Source: DATEAV01 sp964513155
Lineage (GTDB): Bacteria; Chloroflexota; Anaerolineae; Anaerolineales; E44-bin32
Direction of reading: 5' to 3'
Length of the DNA stretch: 44,562 bases
Assembly (NCBI GenBank): GCA_964513155.1
Contig: CAZEMA010000006.1
Span: 1 to 44,562 of the forward strand
Below, in pieces: positions 15,567-25,205 of the stretch. The notes below the pieces were generated by a model, which searched no databases, had not been told where the DNA came from, and was given only the letters and a program-made list of their open reading frames with translations. The position numbers and the translations under genes are program-made. Positions within the stretch are counted from its first letter, which is position 1, and the number at the start of each line of letters is the position of its first letter.

Positions 15567-17603
15567 ATGAGCATGCAAGACCTACGGGCCCGCGCCGCGG
15601 AACTTCGTCCGCAGATCAACTTCCACAACTACCGCTACCACGTCCTCGACCGCCCGGTGATCAGCGACGCTGAGTATGATCGGCTGCTACGGGAATTGAA
15701 GCAGATCGAGGCCGCGCATCCTGAGCTGATCACGCCTGATTCGCCCACACAGCGGGTGGGTGGCGAGCCGGCAGAGCGCTTCAACAAGGTCCGTCATCCA
15801 GCCGCCATCCTTAGCCTCGGGAATGCCTATCGGCCCGAGGAAGTCCGGGCTTGGTACGAGCGGATCGCCAAGGTCGAGGCCAGGGTCCTGGGAGCCGGCT
15901 TCGTGGTCGAGCCCAAGCTCGACGGCCTAACGGTTGTCCTCCACTATCAGGAGGGCGCGTTTACTCTGGGTGCGACGCGCGGCGACGGTGAACTGGGAGA
16001 GGAGATCACGGCCAATCTGCGGACCGTCCGCAGCCTGCCTTTGCGTATCCCCGTCGAGCCGGGGAGCGCGCCCATTCCTCGGCGGCTCGTGGTGCGGGGA
16101 GAGGCGATCATCTCCCGCCGCGACTTCGAGACCATGAACCGCAGACTTCTGGAGGCCGGAGAGCGGACCTACGTGAACCCCCGCAATGCGGCCGCCGGCG
16201 CCTTGCGCCAACTCGATCCTTCGCTCACCGCTTCCCGTCCGATCAGTCTCCTATGCTATGCCATTGTCGATGCCGATGGCGATGTCCCTTCCACACAATG
16301 GGAGACGCTGGACTACCTGCGTCGCCTCGGGTTCCCAGTGGAGGGGGAGTGCCGGCTCTGCTCGAGTCTGGATGAGGCGTTGCAGGCCGTCGCGGAATGG
16401 GAAGGCCGCAGGCATACGCTGGCCTACGAAACCGACGGGGTGGTCATCAAGATCAACGACTTGGGGCTTGCCTCGGACCTGGGCGTTGTCGGCAAGGATC
16501 CGCGAGGCGCCATTGCCTACAAGTTCGCCGCTCAGGAGGTCACAACATTCCTGCGGGAGATCGGCGTGAACGTCGGGCGCACGGGGGTGATTACGCCGTA
16601 TGCAATCCTGGAACCGGTCGAGGTCGGTGGGGTGACCGTCCGGCAGGCGACGCTGCACAACTTCGACTACATCGCCGAGAAAGACATTCGGGTGGGCGAC
16701 CGGGTGCTGCTCAAGCGTGCAGGCGAGGTCATTCCCTATGTGATCGGCCCGGTTGTGGATGCCCGAAACGGTGAGGAGAAGCCGTATGCGCCCCCGAGGC
16801 GATGCCCGTCTTGCGGAGAGCGCCTCGAACACCTGCCGGGCGAAGTTGCTGTCTATTGTGTGAACTCCGCCTGCCCGGCCCAACTCGTGCGCAACCTGGA
16901 ACACTTCGTGTCCCGCCCCGCCATGGACATCGTTGGGCTAGGGATCCGGCTGGCGGAACAGTTCGTCGAGGCGGAGCTTGTATCGGACGTGGCCGATCTC
17001 TACGGCCTCAAACGGGAAGAGTTGCTCCAGCTGGAGGGCTTCGCCGACAAGAAAGCCGACAACCTGCTGCAGGCGATCGAGGCCTCGCGCCACCGGCCGC
17101 CTTCCCGCCTCATCCTGGCATTGGGCATCCGCGGCGTTGGCGAGGTGATCGCGACCGACATCGCCCGGCACTATCCGGACCTCGATTCCTTGGCCGGGGC
17201 GACCGCCGACGATCTGGAGCAGATCGAGGGGGTTGGCCCCAGCATTTCGGGCGCGGTCGTGGACTGGTTCTCTCAGCCGCGCAACAGGCGGCTGCTCGAC
17301 AAGCTGCGATCGTGTGGAGTCTGGCCCAAGGAGGAAGCAGGGGCTCCGCCCGCCGGGCCGCGAACGCTGTCTGGCCAAACGTTCGTGATCACCGGGACGC
17401 TCCCCTCGTTGACAAGAGACCAGGCCAAAGCGCTTATCGTCGGTCACGGAGGCAAGGTGGGTGAGAGCGTGGGGCGCTCGACTGATTACGTGGTCGCCGG
17501 CGAGGCGCCCGGGTCAAAGCTGCGCAAGGCCCAGGAGCTCGGCGTGCCGGTGATCGATGAAGCCCAGCTGCGCGAGATGGCGCGGCAAGGCGAGCCTCGT
17601 TAG
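15567..17603 (+). CDS. ligA: NAD-dependent DNA ligase LigA
   Basis: A 678-residue protein, the usual length for bacterial NAD-dependent ligases. It seals nicks during replication and repair using NAD+. The N-terminal Ia domain (NYRYHVLDRPVISDAEYD) binds NMN. The adenylation lysine is K117 in the motif VEPKLDG, followed by GTRGDG-like and GEA motifs (GATRGDGELGEE, VRGEAII). The OB fold covers about residues 330-410 and the Cys4 zinc finger (CPSC...YCVNSACP) about 412-435. Helix-hairpin-helix repeats follow (VGLGIRLAEQFVEAELV, GIRGVGEVIATDIA, IEGVGPSIS), and the C-terminal BRCT domain begins near 595 (GQTFVITGTLPSLTRDQAK). The gene is intact. It is transcribed from the -10 box immediately upstream. 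Confidence 0.98.
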   Translation: MSMQDLRARAAELRPQINFHNYRYHVLDRPVISDAEYDRLLRELKQIEAAHPELITPDSPTQRVGGEPAERFNKVRHPAAILSLGNAYRPEEVRAWYERIAKVEARVLGAGFVVEPKLDGLTVVLHYQEGAFTLGATRGDGELGEEITANLRTVRSLPLRIPVEPGSAPIPRRLVVRGEAIISRRDFETMNRRLLEAGERTYVNPRNAAAGALRQLDPSLTASRPISLLCYAIVDADGDVPSTQWETLDYLRRLGFPVEGECRLCSSLDEALQAVAEWEGRRHTLAYETDGVVIKINDLGLASDLGVVGKDPRGAIAYKFAAQEVTTFLREIGVNVGRTGVITPYAILEPVEVGGVTVRQATLHNFDYIAEKDIRVGDRVLLKRAGEVIPYVIGPVVDARNGEEKPYAPPRRCPSCGERLEHLPGEVAVYCVNSACPAQLVRNLEHFVSRPAMDIVGLGIRLAEQFVEAELVSDVADLYGLKREELLQLEGFADKKADNLLQAIEASRHRPPSRLILALGIRGVGEVIATDIARHYPDLDSLAGATADDLEQIEGVGPSISGAVVDWFSQPRNRRLLDKLRSCGVWPKEEAGAPPAGPRTLSGQTFVITGTLPSLTRDQAKALIVGHGGKVGESVGRSTDYVVAGEAPGSKLRKAQELGVPVIDEAQLREMARQGEPR

Positions 17604-17717
17604 GCGGGATCACTGGCCGCGCCAGGCGGCATAACCGGGGCGGGGCTCGCCGGCGCAAGATCTGACGCCCGAATAGCAGAGGGGCCAAGGCTCATGAGGC
17701 TGTGAGGAGGAGCACTG

Positions 17718-18923
17718 GTGAACGCCAACGCTGAGGACAGGATTCGAGAGCGAATACGGGCGATGAGCGAGCGCGGCGCGGCGCTCATGGCCCGCCGGGA
17801 GTACTTCTACAATCTGCCGATCGCCGAGCTCCGGGGTGGGGCACGCGTTGTCGTCGATGGGCGCGAGATGGGGATGTTTGCCTCCTACAGCTATCTCGGC
17901 CTGCTCGGGCATCCCCGGATTAACGAAGCCGCGCGCCGGGCCATTGACACCTACGGCACCGGCACCCACGGGGTCCGGTTGTTAGCCGGGACGTTAACGC
18001 TGCACCGCCAGCTCGAGGAGACGATTGCCGCCTTCAAGGACACCGAGGATGCCGTAACCTTCTCCTCCGGCTACGCCACGAACCTCTCGGTGGTCTCGAC
18101 GCTGGTGGGCCGGCACGACTACGTCTTCAGCGACAAACTGAACCACGCCAGCATCGTTGACGGCTGCCTTCTGTCCGGGGCCAAGTTCGTCCGATTCCGG
18201 CACAACGACATCGAGGACCTGGACCGGAGGCTCGGCGAGGCGCCCGCGGGCTCGGCCAAGCTGGTGGTCGCCGACGCTGTTTTCAGCATGGATGGCGACA
18301 TCATCGATCTGCCCGGGCTCTCCGCCGCCTGCAGGCGACACAACGCCTGGCTGATGATTGACGAGGCGCACTCATTGGGCGTGCTGGGGGCGACGGGGCG
18401 GGGCATCGAGGAGCACTTTAAACTGCCCGGCTCGATCGACATCAAGATGGGCACGCTCAGCAAGACCATCCCCAGCGTCGGGGGCTACATCGCGGGCAAG
18501 GCCGACCTGGTCGCCTATCTGCGACATTCGGCGAGAGCCTACATCTTCTCGGCGGCCTTGCCACCGGGGCAGGCGGCCGCGGCGCGCGAGGCGTTCCAGG
18601 TGATTCTCGACGAACCATGGCGGGTGGAAGCCCTGAGCAGGAACACGACACAGTTCCTCGGCGGCTTGAAGGAGCGCGGCCTGGACACGATGCTGAGCGT
18701 GACGGCCATAGTTCCGGTGCTGTGCGGCACGGATGAGAAAGCTTTCCAGATGACTCGGGAGTCGCATGCCGAGGGCGTTTTCGTCCTGCCCGTCGTCTCC
18801 CCGGCCGTGCCCGAGGGCCAATCCCGCCTGCGGTCGACTGTCACGGCGGCCCATCAGCCGGGGGAGATCGAGCATGCCATGGACGTCTTTGCCCGGGCTG
18901 CGAAGAAGGTGGGCGTACTCTAG
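17718..18923 (+). CDS. PLP-dependent alpha-oxoamine synthase (serine palmitoyltransferase/KBL/BioF family)
   Basis: A 401-residue PLP enzyme of the alpha-oxoamine synthase family, which condenses an amino acid with an acyl-CoA or acyl-ACP with loss of CO2. Visible motifs are GTGTHGVRLLAGT, the DEAHSLGVLG aspartate loop, and the internal aldimine lysine in MGTLSKTIPSVGGY. The stretches FVRFRHNDIEDLDRRLG and RAYIFSAALPPG are close to bacterial serine palmitoyltransferases, so sphingolipid-type base synthesis is possible. 2-Amino-3-ketobutyrate ligase or 8-amino-7-oxononanoate synthase cannot be excluded. The GTG start has AGGAGGA about 6 bases upstream. It follows ligA by 114 bases with no lipid or biotin partner next to it. 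Confidence 0.85.
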   Translation: MNANAEDRIRERIRAMSERGAALMARREYFYNLPIAELRGGARVVVDGREMGMFASYSYLGLLGHPRINEAARRAIDTYGTGTHGVRLLAGTLTLHRQLEETIAAFKDTEDAVTFSSGYATNLSVVSTLVGRHDYVFSDKLNHASIVDGCLLSGAKFVRFRHNDIEDLDRRLGEAPAGSAKLVVADAVFSMDGDIIDLPGLSAACRRHNAWLMIDEAHSLGVLGATGRGIEEHFKLPGSIDIKMGTLSKTIPSVGGYIAGKADLVAYLRHSARAYIFSAALPPGQAAAAREAFQVILDEPWRVEALSRNTTQFLGGLKERGLDTMLSVTAIVPVLCGTDEKAFQMTRESHAEGVFVLPVVSPAVPEGQSRLRSTVTAAHQPGEIEHAMDVFARAAKKVGVL

Positions 18924-19120
18924 GAGGGTGACGAAACCTCCTTGCCAGGAGAAGAGAGCAGCGCGTGAGGTGGCTGGGGCTTTGCCCCAATCGCCGCGCA
19001 TCCGAACTCCTTCATGGAAACAGAGCTTGTTCGCCACCCACCTCGAGAGCGCGTCTCGCCAGGGGCTAGCGGCCGGCATGGCGCTCTCATATGGCCCCCG
19101 CCCGACCACACCAATACCCC

Positions 19121-20308
19121 ATGCCTGAGATCCGGCTGAAGCCCAAGCGAGACCGGTCCGTGGTGCAGCACCACCCGTGGCTGTTCTCAGGCGCCCTGGC
19201 AGACGTCCAGGGCGGCCCGGCATCGGGAGAGACCGTCGAAGTCCTGGCCGACAACGGCCAGTGGCTGGCCAGGGCCGCCTATTCCCCTTCGTCGCAGATT
19301 CGTGCCCGTATCTGGACCTGGGAGCAGGAGGAAGCCGTCGACCCGGCTTTCATCGGCAGACGCCTGGAAGCCTCGATCCGGGCTCGAGGGCCTCTGGCCG
19401 CCGACTCCTCCCTCACGGCCTATCGCGAAGTCTACGCCGAGTCTGACGGGCTTCCCGGTGTGATCGTTGACCGGTATGGGGGCTTCCGAGTCGTGCAGCT
19501 TCTGACCGCCGGAGCAGAGCACTGGCGCGACGCTCTCGTCTCTTGCCTGGCGGGACGGGGGGATTGCCGGGGAATCTACGAGCGTTCCGATTTGGATATC
19601 CGGGAGCGCGAAGGGCTGCCTCTGCGATCGGGGCCTCTGTGGGGCGAGGATCCACCACAGGATCTGGTCATCGTGGAGAGCAACCTGAGGTTCCGGGTGG
19701 ACTTGATTCAAGGTCAGAAGACCGGGTTCTACCTGGACCAGCGCGAGAACCGGGCGCTGTTCCGGCGATGCGTTGCCGGAGGTCAGGTTCTGAACTGCTT
19801 CGCCTACACTGGCGGCTTCGCGGTGGCAGCCCTGGCGGGTGCGGCGGAACGGGTTGTCTCTATCGAGTCCTCCGGCGCGGCGATCCAGCTGGCACGCGAG
19901 AATGTATCCCTGAATGGATTGCCAGCGGACCGGTGCGAATGGATCGAGGGCGACGTCTTCGCCGAGTTGCGACGCCTGCGAGACCAGGCGCGCGCTTTTG
20001 ACGTCATCGTGCTCGATCCCCCGCGCTTCGCGGCGACTGCCTCTCAAGCGAATCGCGCAGCTCGCGGCTACAAGGACATCAACCTGTTGGCTTTCAAGTT
20101 GCTGCGCCCAGGAGGGCTATTGTTCACCTTCTCCTGTTCTGGCGGGGTCAGCCCCTGGCTCTTCCAGCAGATCGTGGCTGGGGCAGCGTTGGATGCCGGG
20201 GTGGAAGCTTCGGTCATCGGCTGGCCGGGCCAGCCGGCGGATCATCCGGTTTCCCTGAGTTTCCCCGAAGCCCGCTATCTCAAAGGACTGGTCTGCCGCG
20301 TGCGGTGA
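19121..20308 (+). CDS. RlmI-like class I rRNA methyltransferase
   Basis: A 395-residue SAM methyltransferase of the RlmI/RsmB-like COG1092 type, which adds m5C to 23S rRNA in the characterised members. The N-terminal PUA-type domain begins LKPKRDRSVVQHHPWLFSGAL. An EEHEE-type linker follows. The catalytic domain has motif I VLNCFAYTGGFAVAAL, motif IV VLDPPRFA, the RGYKDINLLAFKLLRPGG block, and TFSCSGGVSP with the catalytic-type cysteine. The ATG at 19121 fits the family start; an ATG 30 bases upstream (19091) is an alternative. It is monocistronic as far as can be seen and converges with the CpXC gene. Confidence 0.88.
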   Translation: MPEIRLKPKRDRSVVQHHPWLFSGALADVQGGPASGETVEVLADNGQWLARAAYSPSSQIRARIWTWEQEEAVDPAFIGRRLEASIRARGPLAADSSLTAYREVYAESDGLPGVIVDRYGGFRVVQLLTAGAEHWRDALVSCLAGRGDCRGIYERSDLDIREREGLPLRSGPLWGEDPPQDLVIVESNLRFRVDLIQGQKTGFYLDQRENRALFRRCVAGGQVLNCFAYTGGFAVAALAGAAERVVSIESSGAAIQLARENVSLNGLPADRCEWIEGDVFAELRRLRDQARAFDVIVLDPPRFAATASQANRAARGYKDINLLAFKLLRPGGLLFTFSCSGGVSPWLFQQIVAGAALDAGVEASVIGWPGQPADHPVSLSFPEARYLKGLVCRVR

Positions 20309-20612
20309 TCCTGCCGCCCGTGCGGGACTCGCCTGCGTTCCAAAGAATCCCACCCCATCTGAACTTGCCAGCCGGGTCGGGCGAGGGAATCCGCCGCGTG
20401 TGGCAGGCATGACCGCGTGCGTCCTGCAGGCCGCGCGGTGGAAAGTTGGGGGATAGGGCGAGGCGGTCGCTTCTGGACCGGAGACTGGCAGCCCGGGGGA
20501 ATGCCGATCGTGCTGCTGAGACCTCTCGCAAGAAAAAGCGCCCGCTCCCAGGATACCTGGCAACGGGCGCGCCTTCCCCAGCAGGACGTGCTTGAGAGGT
20601 CGGCGAGGAGGC
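20309..20612. other. Convergent intergenic region
   Basis: These 304 bases separate two convergent genes. Apart from the terminator at 20538-20570, I see no gene or repeat in it. Confidence 0.5.
20538..20570 (-). terminator. Rho-independent terminator for the CpXC operon
   Basis: On the minus strand GCGCCCG pairs with CGGGCGC, with a second inner stem CCAGG/CCTGG around ATA. The sequence TTTTTCTT follows the stem. It lies 43 bases past the CpXC stop codon. Confidence 0.85.
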
Positions 20613-22022
20613 TCAGGCGCCAGCCGGCGTTCCCTGTTCGGGCGTCGGCGGGGGTTGTTGAGGCGAACCAGCCCCGCTCTGTAGCTTCGCCTGCATCGAA
20701 AGGTGCAGGGCATAGCGATGCAGTTTGCGGAGTCGCTCCGCTCCAGCGTCGTCCCCATTCTCCTGCAAACGTTGGGCCGTGCCCATCAGGACGCGTAGAA
20801 GATCGTCGTTCAGTGCCTCGGGCGGGGCCGTGTCCAGCAAGGCTTCCCCCTGACTCCCCTCCCGGGTCTCCAGAAGCTGCTGAGCGAGGCGGAGGCCGGG
20901 GGGCAGGGATTCGCGGACAATGTCCCGGATGCGCTCGGAGACTCGCTCCAGCCGGTCAGCCGTCTCCTTGTCTCCGCGGTCGGTTGCGGCACGCAGGTTG
21001 GCCTCGAGAACCCCCAGGAAGACCTCATCGATCAGGGGGAGTGAGCCTCGGACGGCTTCGTCCAGGTCTTTGGCGCTAGCGATGGCTTTGAGGACCTCCG
21101 CCGCCTGGGTGACCCGGGCCTGTTGGGCCTGGTCGATCTCCTGGGTGATCTCGAGCAGGTGTTGGCGAAGGGCAGACAGCTTGTCTTTATCCACGCCGCT
21201 GGCGGCTTCCGTCCGGTCGGTCAGAAGCTGGAAGAAGGCGTAGTCCAGGGCAGGGCGGGCGAGGCTGGCCAGAGCGGTGACGCGGTCCTCATTGGGAGCC
21301 GAGAGCAGCATTTCCAGCAGGCGCTCCCGAGTGAGGCCGCCCTTTTCCGCCTTCAGGCTTTCAGCCGCGGTCTTGAACTCCGCTTCCTGAGCCTTGAGCC
21401 GCTTTCCGAGCGACGAGAGCACCAGAGCAGAATCGATGCGCCGGGCGAGAGCCTGCTGGGCCCTGGGTTCCTTGGTGCCCTGCATGGCCAGCGTTGCCAG
21501 CGAGAAGAAGGTCTCGTCGAGGGCCGCGTCGTGCTCGTTGACGAAACGCTCTAGCTGGTCTTCTGCGACGCGGAGCAGGTCCTCGAACAAGCGGAGTTTC
21601 GCCCTCTGGGCCTCGATCTCCTCGTGGGTGATGCCGTCCGCCTGAAGGATTCGATCAACCAGCCCCTGAATGGTGAGAACCGCCTGCGGCTGGAGGAGAT
21701 ATCCTTTCCGCTTCTCGGCAGGCAAGCGGTTGATGACCTGGTTGATTAGCTGGCCCAGGAGCCGCTCTTGCTCGTTCTTCGGCGTCCCCAACTCGACGGG
21801 GAAGAAGGTAAGCAGGAGCTCCTTGCCGGGATCGTGGTAGACGATGGGGGTGGCAAGGGCGCCCTCATAGCCGCAGGCGGAGCAGCGGACGAGGTTCAGG
21901 CTCCCAGAGAGCAGCCGGGCCTTGCTGCCGGGGTCCTGAGAGACGTCGACGACCTGGTCGATCGCCGCCTGAATGGGAGCGCTACAGCGAGGGCAGCGAA
22001 CTTGGGCGAGTGTTGGGGTCAT
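20613..22022 (-). CDS. CpXC-domain protein with long helical C-terminal region
   Basis: A 469-residue cytosolic protein. The N-terminal 150 residues form a CpXC domain, with zinc-type pairs CPRC (10-13) and CSAC (about 48-51) and a conserved ELLLTFFP segment. The remaining 300 residues are strongly alpha-helical and charged, with likely coiled coil, and end in a Pro/Gln tail. The function of CpXC proteins is not established. The ATG at 22022 lies 41 bases inside the 3' end of the histidine kinase gene in another frame, so the two are co-transcribed and probably coupled. Together they may form a sensor with an unusual output partner, since no response regulator is adjacent; this is inference. 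Confidence 0.83.
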   Translation of the reverse strand: MTPTLAQVRCPRCSAPIQAAIDQVVDVSQDPGSKARLLSGSLNLVRCSACGYEGALATPIVYHDPGKELLLTFFPVELGTPKNEQERLLGQLINQVINRLPAEKRKGYLLQPQAVLTIQGLVDRILQADGITHEEIEAQRAKLRLFEDLLRVAEDQLERFVNEHDAALDETFFSLATLAMQGTKEPRAQQALARRIDSALVLSSLGKRLKAQEAEFKTAAESLKAEKGGLTRERLLEMLLSAPNEDRVTALASLARPALDYAFFQLLTDRTEAASGVDKDKLSALRQHLLEITQEIDQAQQARVTQAAEVLKAIASAKDLDEAVRGSLPLIDEVFLGVLEANLRAATDRGDKETADRLERVSERIRDIVRESLPPGLRLAQQLLETREGSQGEALLDTAPPEALNDDLLRVLMGTAQRLQENGDDAGAERLRKLHRYALHLSMQAKLQSGAGSPQQPPPTPEQGTPAGA

Positions 22023-23601
22023 GGGTCTGGTCTTGACTCCTCTGGGGTTCTGGCAGCGGCAGGGAGAAGCAGATGCGGGCGCCGCGTTTGACTCGGTCAT
22101 CGACCCAGATCCGTCCCCCATGCGCTTCGACGACGGCCTTGGCCAGGTATAGCCCGAGGCCTGCCCCCTGAGTCTTGCGGGCGGCGTCGGCGGAACGGTA
22201 GAAACGATCGAAGACCCGGGGAACATCTTCCGGCGCCAGCCCAGGGCCTTCGTCGGCAACGGAGACAACGACGCTCTCGGTTCGCCTCTCGCCGCTGATT
22301 GTCACCTTGCCTCCCTCCGGCGAGTACTTGACTGCATTCGAGAGCAGATTGCTCAGGACTTGTGTCAGACGCTCCTCGTCGCCGGTGATGATGGGGAAAT
22401 CCTTCGGGAATTCGACCTCGAAGGTGTGCTGTTCGGACTGGGTACGGAAGCGCTCGGCAAGCTGGGCCGAGAGGTGATCCAGCGCCACCTCCGTGCGGTT
22501 GAGGGTCATGGCGCCGGCTTGCAGTCGGGAAGCATCGAGCAGGTCGTCAATCAGCTTGGCCAGCCGATCCGACTCTTCCTCGATGACCGCCAGGCTTTCC
22601 CGCACGACTGCCGGGTCCCAGTGCGCGTCCTCGCGCCGCAGGGTGCCGACGTAGCCCTTGATCAGGGCCACCGGCGTGCGCAGCTCGTGGCTGACGATGG
22701 AGATGAAGGTGCTCTTGACCTCTTCGGCCTGGCGGAACTTGGTGATGTCCCGCACACTGGCAACGATGCCGAGGAGCCTGGCCTCCGAGGAAAGGGTCGG
22801 GGCATAGGTGATGCCGACGCTGATGGTGTTCCCCTGGCGGGTGATGAGCTCGCCCTCGACGTAGAGCGCCGCCGGCTCGCTAAGGGGCCATCCCCCCAGT
22901 TCGGCCTCCTCCAGCGACATCCCCGGCTCGCGCCTTTTCCAGCGGATGATCTCGGAATGTGGGCGGCCGATCACTTCCTCCGCCGGGAAACCGGTGATGC
23001 GCGAGCACGAGCGGTTGAAGCGCTCAAAATGGAGCTTGGGGTCGAGGATGAAGATCCCGTCGGCGGCGGACTCGAGCACCGCATCCAGGTGCTGTTTCTG
23101 CTGGGTGACCTGAGTGTAGAGACGGGCGTTGTGGACAGCAATGGCAGCCTGGTCGGCGAAGGACTGGAGCAGGGCTCGATCTTCCGCCGAGAACACTCCC
23201 TGGTAGGAGCGGAACACAAAGATGACGCCAACGACCTCCCTGCGGGCGATCAGAGGCAGGCCGACGCCTGTGAGCAAGCCCATCGACGCCGCCTGGGTGA
23301 TACGCTGCAGGCGGCGGTTGATCTCCGGCAGGGCGAAGCGCGCGGGGTCGCCGAGATCTGGAATGTCCGAGAGCAGGGGGGATAGGTTCTTGAGAAAGTC
23401 GGGTGTGACGCCGTAGCTAGAGGCGATGCGCCAGCCTCCACTCTCCTCGCGCAGCGCAATTAGGCAAGCGTGGCCGGCCAGCACCTCGGCCGCCACCCGC
23501 GCGATGCGCGCCAGGACAGTGGCGAGGTCAAGCTCGCCCGAGATGGAGCGAGCGAACTCGAGCAGGTAGTCCCGTTGGCGGACGCGCAGATCGGGCAACA
23601 T
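21982..23601 (-). CDS. GAF-PAS sensor histidine kinase
   Basis: A 539-residue soluble sensor kinase. A GAF domain spans about residues 15-160 (ending LLQSFADQAAIAVHNARLY), a PAS domain about 175-290 (LESAADGIFILDPKLHFERFN), and HisKA about 295-360 with phospho-accepting H305 in SIVSHELRTP. HATPase follows with the N box (LSNLLSNAVKYSPEGG), G1 (DEGPGLAPEDVPRVFDRFYR) and G2 (GAGLGLYLAKAVVEAHGG). All catalytic motifs are intact and there are no membrane helices, so the signal is intracellular. It starts 9 bases after the aminotransferase stop. No cognate response regulator is adjacent; two orphan regulators lie 13-16 kb away in this window. Confidence 0.92.
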   Translation of the reverse strand: MLPDLRVRQRDYLLEFARSISGELDLATVLARIARVAAEVLAGHACLIALREESGGWRIASSYGVTPDFLKNLSPLLSDIPDLGDPARFALPEINRRLQRITQAASMGLLTGVGLPLIARREVVGVIFVFRSYQGVFSAEDRALLQSFADQAAIAVHNARLYTQVTQQKQHLDAVLESAADGIFILDPKLHFERFNRSCSRITGFPAEEVIGRPHSEIIRWKRREPGMSLEEAELGGWPLSEPAALYVEGELITRQGNTISVGITYAPTLSSEARLLGIVASVRDITKFRQAEEVKSTFISIVSHELRTPVALIKGYVGTLRREDAHWDPAVVRESLAVIEEESDRLAKLIDDLLDASRLQAGAMTLNRTEVALDHLSAQLAERFRTQSEQHTFEVEFPKDFPIITGDEERLTQVLSNLLSNAVKYSPEGGKVTISGERRTESVVVSVADEGPGLAPEDVPRVFDRFYRSADAARKTQGAGLGLYLAKAVVEAHGGRIWVDDRVKRGARICFSLPLPEPQRSQDQTHDPNTRPSSLPSL

Positions 23602-23610
23602 CGGTGGACG

Positions 23611-24933
<1,323 letters not shown>

Positions 24934-25110
24934 GTTCGACTCCCTCGGCTGGCATTCGGGCGAGCCCAGTCCGTTCCCGGGAGGACAGCCTGCGGCGGGG
25001 ACACGCAGACGCAGATCCTGCCAATCCGGCAGCCCCGAGGGGCGCTCGCCAGCCACGAGGATTGTGTTGGCCCGGCCCTCCGACAAGGGAACGGCCGAGG
25101 CCAGAGGCGA

Positions 25111-25116
25111 ATTATA
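25111..25116 (-). promoter_or_regulatory. -10 box for the aminotransferase operon
   Basis: On the minus strand the sequence reads TATAAT (context GATATAATTC), about 178 bases before the GTG start. No strong -35 is found. On the other strand TTGTCA (25128) and TATAAACT (25148) may serve the acyl-CoA ligase, with short spacing. The two would form a compact divergent promoter. Confidence 0.4.
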
Positions 25117-25205
25117 TCATCTGAGTGTTGTCATCAGTGATTTCCGGTATAAACTAGGGGAGAAGAATCCGAGCCCCGTCCCACTCATCTCAAGGAGGAT
25201 AGAGC

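Noticed and set aside
25118..25141. FadR-like operator before the acyl-CoA ligase
   Set aside because: The CTGA...TCAG symmetry is only four bases per arm and does not match a known FadR site.
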